From Burkholderiales bacterium (GTDB taxonomy: Bacteria > Pseudomonadota > Gammaproteobacteria > Burkholderiales > Burkholderiaceae_C): 5,144 nucleotides of DNA. The notes beneath the pieces were generated by a model that worked only from the letters and a program-made list of their open reading frames with translations, did no database searches and was not told the DNA's origin. The DNA is taken from assembly GCA_947450745.1 (NCBI GenBank), contig CANFYD010000325.1:1-5144 (forward strand). The letters are read 5' to 3'. The position numbers and the translations under genes were made by a program. Below are positions 1-5,144 of the stretch, in pieces. How positions within the stretch are numbered: position 1 is the stretch's first letter; every line of letters begins with the position of its first letter.

Positions 1-1929
1 GGCGGCCAGATAGGTGGCGGTCTGATACACATCCCGCAGCGGCGGCGTGCCGGCTTGCAAATTGAGCTGACCCGCCACCTGCGGCGCATAAAACTCCAGC
101 GGCAAACTGCTGGCAACGATCAGGTTGCGGGTGAAGGCCCGCACGCGCGGATGCAAATAGCGGGCGTCCATGTCGGTGGTGAAAAAAACCTTGTCCGAGA
201 ACGTGTCGTGCAGCGCTTGCAGCACCAGCAATTTATCGTGCACGTCGTTGCCCAGAATGCCGATTGCGCCGATCGCACGATTCGCCCCAGTCGCGACGTC
301 TGCGACGTTCGCGCCCATCGCGCTGTCGTTGGCAAGCCCCTTGCCGTCGCTGCCCAGCTCGCCTTCGCTCTCCTTCAGGGACTGTGCCAGGCGGCGCAAA
401 TAGTCGAGCTGGTCGCGCGACTCCGGCCATTCCAGCCGGGCTTGACCTGCGCCGGACGAATCGTAGCCAGCACTTGAGCCCGACTTGGCCGCGCTTTTGT
501 CGGCGCTGTCGCGACCGGCGTCGCGCGTGGTCACCCCGTCAAGGCCACGAAAGAAGTACACCACCTCCATGGCCAGATGCGGTGCGGCCTGCTTGACTTG
601 CTTTTGCAGCACCGCCACCAACGCTTGCGAGTAGAGCGAGTCGCGCTCGGCCACCAGCACCAGGCGGCGCGGATGCGTCTTCGGGATGCGCAGCAGCAAC
701 TCGCCCACCAAGCGCTCGATCAACGCGTCGTCGGTGCCTATCGTGCGTTCGAAGCGAGCTGAGCCGAGGGCTCGCGTGCCCAGCATTTGCTCGAACCTTT
801 CGGTCAAAAAACTCTCAAGGTTCTGTTGCTTCAGCTCGTCCAGAAAACTGTCCGGTGCGGTCGACCCGGCGCTGTAGAAATAGGCTCGGGACAGCATCCG
901 GTAGCCCTCGGTCGCAGATTGCTCCTCGGTCAATTTTGTGCAGCCTTGAGTGGACGGGTTGACCACGCAATCGCAATAGGACGCAAGTTGGTCTTGGCCC
1001 GTCACTTTGACGACGGTCGAGCCCGGCACATCCAGGTTGCCCCAGCGGGCCAGGGTTTTGCTGTCGCTGCGCAAATCCTTCAAGGCCAAGCGCAAGGCGT
1101 CGGTGGAAGACGGGCCGATCACCGCCAAGGCCGGCCTCGAAGCATCGCCAGCAAAGCACATTTTTTTGTCAGCTTGCTGTTGCGTCCCAGATCCGAGCGA
1201 GACCTCAAGCAGGCGTGCCAGAGCAGTCAGCTTGGGCGCGGGCAAGGCCGATTCATCCACCCACAGCAGCGCCACTTGCTCGAAGCGCCAGTCCTTCGGC
1301 GGGATGTCCTCGCTTTGCTTGCGGTGGCCCGACAAGACCTCGAAAGGGACGACCAAGCGCCCTTGCGCCGCCTTGTTGGGCGGTTTGGGCAGCGTCAAGT
1401 CGGCCAGATCAAATTCCAGCAGGCCGATGCGCTCGGCGTTGTCCGGCACATAGCCTTGCGCCTGCAGCCCGGCAAGCACCGCGTAGCGGGTGCGCCGCCG
1501 CCCTTCTTCAGCGCCGACAAAGGGGTTGCCGGGTACCAAGGCCACGATGACCAGGGACTCCGCCAAACCGCCCTGCCCGTCGGTGTTCAATTTGGACGGC
1601 AATGACGCGGGACTGCGCATTCCTGCGGCTCCGTCACTGCAAGCAGCGAACGCTTGGGCACCAGACTCACGACCCGACGGGCTGCCCGTCTTGCCGACGC
1701 GCTCACAGCGATCGGCTCGCTCTGCCTCGTAGCGACGCATGGCGGCAAAGGGGTCTTCCCAGAGCCTCGCGTCCACCTCCAACTCGGCGTTCAGAGTGAC
1801 CTGGGCACGCTCTTTTTCGGGCGGTCGGAGCTGATCGAACGGGTGCGGTACCAGCAAGGTGCTGCCGACAAATGCCGCCAGTATCCCCATGCTGGCCCAG
1901 GGAATGCCACCGCCTTTTGAGTCCGACAT
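1..1929 (-). CDS. Membrane-anchored protein with type 1 periplasmic-binding-protein-like segments, uncharacterised; 3' end beyond window
   Basis: The frame is open for 643 codons from ATG at 1929 to base 1 with no stop. A GGGAGG ribosome binding site lies 5 nt before the ATG. Residues 9-27 form one hydrophobic helix with no lipobox or clear cleavage site; the lysine before it suggests a cytoplasmic N-terminus and a periplasmic body. A DARLWEDPF motif follows at 53-61. Alternating beta/alpha segments lie at 125-175, 218-245 and 268-286 (AVIGPSSTDALR). Residues 395-445 (RTIGTDD, then LVLVAERDSLYSQAL) and 553-643 (GILGNDV, VFFTTDMDAR, RNLIVASS) resemble type 1 periplasmic-binding/ANF-receptor folds. 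Gly/Ser/Asp/Lys-rich stretches lie near 466-500 and 521-552; cysteines are at 75, 97, 258, 319, 321 and 330. No enzyme motif is recognised. I recall similar unnamed proteins in other bacteria but cannot verify this. Ligand sensing or binding is inference. The coding call is strong; the function is unknown. Confidence 0.87.
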   Translation of the reverse strand, partial: MSDSKGGGIPWASMGILAAFVGSTLLVPHPFDQLRPPEKERAQVTLNAELEVDARLWEDPFAAMRRYEAERADRCERVGKTGSPSGRESGAQAFAACSDGAAGMRSPASLPSKLNTDGQGGLAESLVIVALVPGNPFVGAEEGRRRTRYAVLAGLQAQGYVPDNAERIGLLEFDLADLTLPKPPNKAAQGRLVVPFEVLSGHRKQSEDIPPKDWRFEQVALLWVDESALPAPKLTALARLLEVSLGSGTQQQADKKMCFAGDASRPALAVIGPSSTDALRLALKDLRSDSKTLARWGNLDVPGSTVVKVTGQDQLASYCDCVVNPSTQGCTKLTEEQSATEGYRMLSRAYFYSAGSTAPDSFLDELKQQNLESFLTERFEQMLGTRALGSARFERTIGTDDALIERLVGELLLRIPKTHPRRLVLVAERDSLYSQALVAVLQKQVKQAAPHLAMEVVYFFRGLDGVTTRDAGRDSADKSAAKSGSSAGYDSSGAGQARLEWPESRDQLDYLRRLAQSLKESEGELGSDGKGLANDSAMGANVADVATGANRAIGAIGILGNDVHDKLLVLQALHDTFSDKVFFTTDMDARYLHPRVRAFTRNLIVASSLPLEFYAPQVAGQLNLQAGTPPLRDVYQTATYLAA

Positions 1930-1934
1930 CGCAG

Positions 1935-1965
1935 CCTCCCGCATCGTTTGCTTGCAACGATGGGG
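1935..1965 (-). promoter_or_regulatory. Stem-loop overlapping the ribosome binding site of the anchored protein gene
   Basis: Read on the minus strand, CCC+CATCGTT (1965-1956) pairs perfectly with AACGATG (1948-1942) across a 7-nt loop. After a single bulged C at 1941 the pairing extends to GGG (1940-1938). That GGG is the first half of the GGGAGG Shine-Dalgarno sequence (1940-1935), 5 nt before the ATG at 1929. The ribosome binding site is therefore seen directly, and the hairpin would partly hide it in the mRNA. Translational control, for example by temperature or a binding protein, is inference; no U-run follows, so it is not an intrinsic terminator. Confidence 0.5.
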
Positions 1966-2055
1966 AAGTTGTCAGGTCGTGACGAGGGCGTCAATCCCGC
2001 AGCTCGCAGCTCGCAGCAGCCTCAAGCAGATCGCTATCGCAGCAGCTCTTGCTCT

Positions 2056-2069
2056 GCAGCGATCGCTGC
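2056..2069. repeat. 14-bp perfect palindrome just past the hslO stop
   Basis: GCAGCGATCGCTGC equals its own reverse complement. It lies immediately downstream of the hslO TAA. As RNA it could form only a short stem because the palindrome has no loop; part of it can instead pair as GATCGCT with AGCGATC (2036-2030) into a longer imperfect hairpin at the 3' end of the hslO message. It could be a protein binding site or an mRNA-end structure; neither is shown. Confidence 0.4.
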
Positions 2070-2071
2070 CC

Positions 2072-3028
2072 TTATTGCACCGTCTCGCTGCCGCCCGGTT
2101 GCGCCAGCTCGGCGGCGAACAGCTCGCCCACGTCGATCGCATCAAAGTGGTATTGCACGCCGCAGAACTCGCAGCCGATCTCGACATCGCCGCGCTCGAC
2201 CAGCACCGACTCCGCTTCCTCGCGGCCCAGACCTTTCAACATCTGCCCGACCCGCTCGCGCGAGCAATTGCAAGCAAAGCGGGGTTGCAGCGGCTCGAAG
2301 CGGCGCACCGTTTCTTCCCAGAACAGGCGGCGCAGAATCGTCTCGGCGTCCAGCTCCAGCAATTCCGTCGAGGTCAGCGTAGAGGCCAGGATGCTGATGC
2401 GGTTGAAGGCGTCGGACAAGCCGATGTCGTCCTCATTGCGGCTTGCGCCCAAATTGCCTTCGCCTTGTATCGGCATGCGCTGTATCAGCAAGCCGGCGGC
2501 GACCTCATCGTTGGCCGCCAGCACCAGCCGGGTGTCGAGTTGCTCGGACTGCAGCATGTAATGTTCCAGCACCTCGGAGAAGTTCTGCAACGGTTCGCGC
2601 TGATCGCCGTGCAGCGGCACCACGCCTTGATAGGGTTGCTGGCCCGGCAAGCGGTCCTTCGGGTCGAGCGTGATGGCGCAGCGGCCCTGGCCGTGCACAT
2701 TCAACATCGCTTCCAGCTGGGCACCGGCCGGCACCTCGCCGATCAGCTTGGCGGTAGCCCGAAAGCTCAAGTCGGGTTGCACCTCGGCCACGGCCAGCTT
2801 GACCGGCCCGTCGCCAAACACTTGCAGCACCAGCGCACCGTTGAATTTGATGTTGGACTGCATCAGCACGGCGGCCGCAGCCATCTCGCCCAGTAGCGCG
2901 CGCAACTCGGGCGGGTGGGCCCCCAGCGCCTCGCGGCGTTGCAGCACTTCGCGCCAGCTGTCGGTCAAGCGCACCAACATGCCGCGCACCGGCAGGCCTT
3001 CAAATAAAAATTTATGCAGTTCACTCAT
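2072..3028 (-). CDS. hslO: Hsp33 redox-regulated molecular chaperone
   Basis: Encodes 318 residues, close to or slightly above the usual Hsp33 length. Hsp33 is a cytoplasmic holdase: reduced, it binds zinc and is inactive; oxidative stress with unfolding releases zinc, forms disulfides and exposes a binding surface for unfolding proteins. The four zinc cysteines are present near the C-terminus as CNC (253, 255) and CEFC (286, 289), the family's CxC...CxxC pattern. The N-terminal chaperone domain (about 1-235) shows typical family text such as GEMAAAAVLMQSNIKFNG (47-64) and the PYQGVVPL region (132-139). An extra cysteine, C117, lies in the N-terminal domain. The start ATG shares its A with the TGA of the upstream carbonic anhydrase gene and has only a weak Shine-Dalgarno, so translation is probably coupled. 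The gene looks intact; identification is firm. Confidence 0.97.
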   Translation of the reverse strand: MSELHKFLFEGLPVRGMLVRLTDSWREVLQRREALGAHPPELRALLGEMAAAAVLMQSNIKFNGALVLQVFGDGPVKLAVAEVQPDLSFRATAKLIGEVPAGAQLEAMLNVHGQGRCAITLDPKDRLPGQQPYQGVVPLHGDQREPLQNFSEVLEHYMLQSEQLDTRLVLAANDEVAAGLLIQRMPIQGEGNLGASRNEDDIGLSDAFNRISILASTLTSTELLELDAETILRRLFWEETVRRFEPLQPRFACNCSRERVGQMLKGLGREEAESVLVERGDVEIGCEFCGVQYHFDAIDVGELFAAELAQPGGSETVQ

Positions 3029-3552
3029 CAGGATATTTTCTTCAGACCCGTCGAATAGCGACGGGCGTTGTCCACGTAATGCGCAGCGCTGGCTTTCAAA
3101 CCGGCGATCTGCTCGGCACTCAATTCACGCACCGCCTTGGCCGGGCTGCCCACGATCAAGCAGCCATCGGGGAACTCCTTGCCTTCGGTCACCAGCGCGC
3201 CGGCCCCGACCAGGCAATGGCGGCCGATCTTGGCCCCGTTCAACACCACCGCGCCGATGCCGATCAGCGAGAAATCGCCGATCGTGCAGCCATGCAGCAT
3301 CACTTGATGGCCGACGGTGACGCCCTCGCCCAGCACCAGCGGGAAGCCATGGTCGGCATGCAGGACCGAGCCGTCCTGGATATTCGTGCCGCGCCCGATG
3401 CTCAAGGTTTCGGTGTCGCCGCGCAGCACGGCCTGGAACCAGATGTTGACGTCCTCGGCCAGCCGCACCCGGCCTATCACTTCGGCGCTGTCCGCCACCC
3501 AGGCGGACGCTGCAATGTCGGGGGTGTCGTCACCCAGCTGATAAATAGCCAT
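3028..3552 (-). CDS. Gamma-class carbonic anhydrase family protein (YrdA/PaaY-like)
   Basis: Encodes 174 residues folding as a left-handed beta-helix of hexapeptide repeats, seen as recurring IG/VG steps through residues 22-135. Family members are trimers with metal bound between subunits and interconvert CO2 and bicarbonate, although many YrdA-like members show little measured activity. The three metal-ligand histidines are visible: H65 (VLHAD), H82 (VGHQ) and H87 (MLHGC). The conserved LRGD (43-46) and NIQDGS (57-62) carry the Arg, Asp and Gln that line the active site. The C-terminal GSPAKAVREL (135-144) followed by a helix is typical. Start ATG at 3552 is chosen because GGGAG lies 5 nt upstream and homologues begin at MAIYQLG; an upstream ATG at 3621 would add 23 unlike residues. 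It overlaps hslO by one base. The family is sure; the physiological substrate is not. Confidence 0.95.
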   Translation of the reverse strand: MAIYQLGDDTPDIAASAWVADSAEVIGRVRLAEDVNIWFQAVLRGDTETLSIGRGTNIQDGSVLHADHGFPLVLGEGVTVGHQVMLHGCTIGDFSLIGIGAVVLNGAKIGRHCLVGAGALVTEGKEFPDGCLIVGSPAKAVRELSAEQIAGLKASAAHYVDNARRYSTGLKKIS

Positions 3553-3630
3553 CCAAGCTCCCGGTGAGAAAATATTGATTTTAGTTGGCCTGCCGACACT
3601 GCTTCGGTAAAGCCCAAGCACCTAGACTTT
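3553..3630. promoter_or_regulatory. Divergent promoter region between carbonic anhydrase and DUF455 genes
   Basis: This 78-bp AT-richer gap separates two divergent starts, so promoters for both directions should lie here or overlap the gene ends. For the leftward operon a TAAAAT hexamer (3583-3578, minus strand) matches the -10 consensus at 5 of 6 positions, but no convincing -35 is found at 16-18 bp. The leftward ribosome binding site GGGAG (3562-3558) is clear. For the rightward gene, TTGATT (3575-3580) and TTGGCC (3585-3590) are weak -35 candidates without a matching -10. No Shine-Dalgarno is visible before the ATG at 3631. Shared control of the two units is possible but unproven. Confidence 0.4.
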
Positions 3631-4419
3631 ATGGAAATCCGCTCTCAAGCCCTGCAAGTCCTGTGCATCTGCGATCCGGCCGAAAAAGCCGCCGCTGCAC
3701 AAGCGCTTTATGCCCAAGCCTTGACGGGCCTGCCGCTCGACCCCTCGCTGCAACTGACCGCCCCGCGCGACCTGCCCGGCCGCCCGGCCAAGCCGCAGTT
3801 GATGTCGGCCTTGCAAGTACCGAATCGCTCACCGTTCACGCTGGAAGGGCGGGCGGCCTTGCTGCACGCCATCACCCACATCGAGTTCAACGCGATCAAT
3901 CTTGCGCTCGACGCCGTCTGGCGTTTTGCGCAAATGCCGCGCGAGTTCTATCTTGATTGGCTGCAAGTCGCGGCCGAAGAATCGCTGCACTTCAGCCTGC
4001 TGCACACCCATTTGCAAAGCCTCGGCTACCGCTACGGCGACTTCGACGCCCATGACGGTTTATGGTCCATGGCCGAGCGCACCGCCTCCGACGTGCTGGC
4101 CCGCATGGCGCTGGTGCCGCGCACGCTGGAAGCGCGCGGGCTGGACGCCACGCCGCCGCTGCAAGCCAAGCTGGCCCGTGCCGGCGACCACAGAGCGGTC
4201 GAGATTCTCGCCATCATCCTGAAGGACGAAGTCGGCCATGTGCTGATCGGCAACCGCTGGTACCGCCACTTGTGCCGCGAGCAAGGCCTGGACGCTGTGG
4301 CCATCTACCCCGAACTGGTGACGCGCTTTGCCGCGCCACGCCTGAGGCCGCCGTTCAATTTAGCCGCCCGCGAAGCCGCCGGGTTCAGCGCTGAAGAGCT
4401 GGCCTACTTACAGGCCTGA
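3631..4419 (+). CDS. DUF455 ferritin-like protein
   Basis: Encodes 262 residues with a clear match, by recalled family signature, to DUF455 (PF04305), a ferritin-like four-helix-bundle family. Likely di-metal ligands are all present in order: HIE at 83-85, EE at 116-117 with H120, E167 in the LEARGLD signature (166-172), and E200 with H203 in DEVGHV. Other hallmarks are YGDFDAHDGLW (135-145), RMALVPR (158-164) and the terminal PPFNLAAREAAGF (240-252). This suggests an iron-dependent oxidase or hydroxylase in the cytoplasm, but the substrate is not known for the family. Start ATG at 3631 places the typical SQALQVLCICDP region near the N-terminus; no Shine-Dalgarno precedes it, so initiation may be weak or on a short leader. 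It is divergent from the carbonic anhydrase gene and leads a probable two-gene unit with the transporter. Family call firm, function unknown. Confidence 0.93.
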   Translation: MEIRSQALQVLCICDPAEKAAAAQALYAQALTGLPLDPSLQLTAPRDLPGRPAKPQLMSALQVPNRSPFTLEGRAALLHAITHIEFNAINLALDAVWRFAQMPREFYLDWLQVAAEESLHFSLLHTHLQSLGYRYGDFDAHDGLWSMAERTASDVLARMALVPRTLEARGLDATPPLQAKLARAGDHRAVEILAIILKDEVGHVLIGNRWYRHLCREQGLDAVAIYPELVTRFAAPRLRPPFNLAAREAAGFSAEELAYLQA

Positions 4420-4455
4420 ACAGCCATTCCACTCCAATCCAACCGCTGTGCTCCC

Positions 4456-5144
4456 ATGTCCCGCATTCGCGCCAACCTGTTGCTGATTTTCATCGCCCTC
4501 ATCTGGGGTTCGGCCTTTGTGGCGCAAAGCGAGGCCATGGCGCACATGGGGCCGATGGCGTTCACCGGCGTGCGCTTCCTGATCGGCGCGCTGGTCGTCA
4601 CACCGCTGATGTGGCTGGAGTGGCGCGGTCTGCAGCGTGCCGATCAGCCACTGCAGCGCGGCGATGGGCTGAAGATCGCCGGCCTTGGTGGCTTGCTGCT
4701 GCTGGGCGCTGCCATGCAGCAGATCGGCATCGTCAGCACCAGCGTCACCAACGCCGGCTTCCTGACCGCGCTCTACGTGCCGCTGGTGCCGGTGCTGGGT
4801 TGGTTGCTGTGGCGGCACTTGCCGCATTGGTCGGTGTGGCCGGGCGCGCTGGCTTGTCTGGTTGGCGCTTATTTGCTGTCCGGCGCGCATTCCTTGTCGA
4901 TCGGCAGCGGCGATTTGTGGGTGATCGGGTCGGCCCTGCCCTGGGCCTTTCACGTGCTGCTGGTCGGCCGCGTGGCGCACCGCATGGCCGCACCGTTCCT
5001 GGTGGCTGGTGGGCAATTTGTGGTCTGCGGCCTGGCCGCGTTGGCTTGGGCGCTGGCTTTCGAGCCGCTTCAGTGGGCCGATCTGCAAGCCGCCCTCTGG
5101 CCGCTGCTCTACACCGGCGTGTTCTCCGTCGGCCTGGCCTTCAC
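4456..5144 (+). CDS. EamA/DMT-superfamily transporter, 3' end beyond window
   Basis: The visible 229 codons encode a strongly hydrophobic inner-membrane protein with about eight predicted helices, near residues 7-23, 34-54, 72-92, 97-119, 126-142, 153-173, 179-201 and 212-229. DMT/EamA permeases usually have ten, in two repeated halves, so about two helices should follow beyond the edge. Family features include the IWGSAFVA motif in the first helix (16-23), VRFLIGALVV (39-48) in the second, and TNAGFLTALYVPLVPVL (98-114) in the fourth. Members export or take up amino acids, metabolites or drugs; the substrate cannot be told here. The ATG at 4456 is chosen because the first helix begins a few residues later and no other start upstream fits. 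It lies 36 bp after the DUF455 stop, with no terminator and no evident Shine-Dalgarno, so co-transcription is likely. Confidence 0.93.
   Translation, partial: MSRIRANLLLIFIALIWGSAFVAQSEAMAHMGPMAFTGVRFLIGALVVTPLMWLEWRGLQRADQPLQRGDGLKIAGLGGLLLLGAAMQQIGIVSTSVTNAGFLTALYVPLVPVLGWLLWRHLPHWSVWPGALACLVGAYLLSGAHSLSIGSGDLWVIGSALPWAFHVLLVGRVAHRMAAPFLVAGGQFVVCGLAALAWALAFEPLQWADLQAALWPLLYTGVFSVGLAF

Larger units (their letters stand above)
1930..2071. other. Intergenic gap between hslO and the anchored protein gene
   Basis: This 142-bp non-coding gap follows the hslO stop. It holds a 14-bp perfect palindrome GCAGCGATCGCTGC (2056-2069), beginning 2 bp past the stop codon, and three tandem 7-bp units CGCAGCT, CGCAGCT, CGCAGCA (1998-2018). 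A minus-strand TTGACG (1994-1989) could be a -35 element, but no good -10 hexamer follows at the right spacing, so a separate promoter for the downstream gene is possible but unproven. No hairpin followed by a T-run is seen, so transcription from hslO may continue into the next gene or end by a Rho-dependent route. Confidence 0.5.

Noticed and set aside
787..1605. Long plus-strand open frame (272 codons) in the left region
   Set aside because: It lies wholly opposite the 643-codon minus-strand gene, has no recognisable domain and its composition is that expected of an antisense shadow in GC-rich DNA.
1938..1965. Intrinsic terminator for hslO
   Set aside because: The hairpin is not followed by a T-run on either strand and abuts the next ribosome binding site.
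1859..2896. Plus-strand open frame of 345 codons
   Set aside because: It lies opposite hslO and crosses the intergenic gap; the minus-strand Hsp33 reading with its four zinc cysteines is decisive.
3553..3621. 23-residue N-terminal extension of the carbonic anhydrase from an ATG at 3621
   Set aside because: The ATG at 3552 has GGGAG at good spacing and starts where homologues start; the extension would consume the whole divergent promoter gap.
4420..4449. ACAGC/GCTGT inverted repeat between the DUF455 and transporter genes
   Set aside because: The stem is only 5 bp with a 20-nt loop and no T-run, consistent with chance.
4408..5088. Minus-strand open frame of 226 codons
   Set aside because: It is antisense to the transporter gene; the Gln/Arg/His-rich product has no domain, while the plus frame gives regular membrane helices.

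Overview
The window comes from a GC-rich proteobacterial chromosome. The best guess is a betaproteobacterium of the Burkholderiales, possibly near Comamonadaceae. This rests on base composition, codon choice and the gene neighbourhood (gamma carbonic anhydrase / Hsp33 / DUF455), recalled from family knowledge and not checked by search. No RNA genes, insertion sequences or CRISPR arrays were seen.

Layout: two transcription units diverge from a 78-bp gap at 3553-3630. Leftward (minus strand) run a gamma-class carbonic anhydrase (3552-3028), then hslO encoding the redox chaperone Hsp33 (3028-2072). The two share one base in a TGATG stop/start junction, so they are almost certainly translationally coupled. 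After a 142-bp gap a third leftward gene begins at 1929 and stays open to base 1, giving 643 codons with no stop. Its end lies outside the window. Rightward (plus strand) run a DUF455 ferritin-like protein (3631-4419) and, 36 bp later, an EamA/DMT-family transporter that runs off the right edge.

Four of the five genes belong to well-known families and are intact where visible. The fifth, filling the left 1.9 kb, is the least understood. It encodes a protein with one N-terminal membrane anchor and a probably periplasmic body. Several segments look like a type 1 periplasmic-binding-protein (receptor) fold, interrupted by low-complexity inserts and a short cysteine cluster. Its codon use is looser than that of its neighbours, and its ribosome binding site sits partly inside a stem-loop. 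It is the main candidate for something undescribed, but its function cannot be read from the sequence.

Working together: the carbonic anhydrase and Hsp33 form a small housekeeping operon. Any functional link to the divergent DUF455/transporter pair or to the anchored receptor-like protein is only suggested by adjacency.
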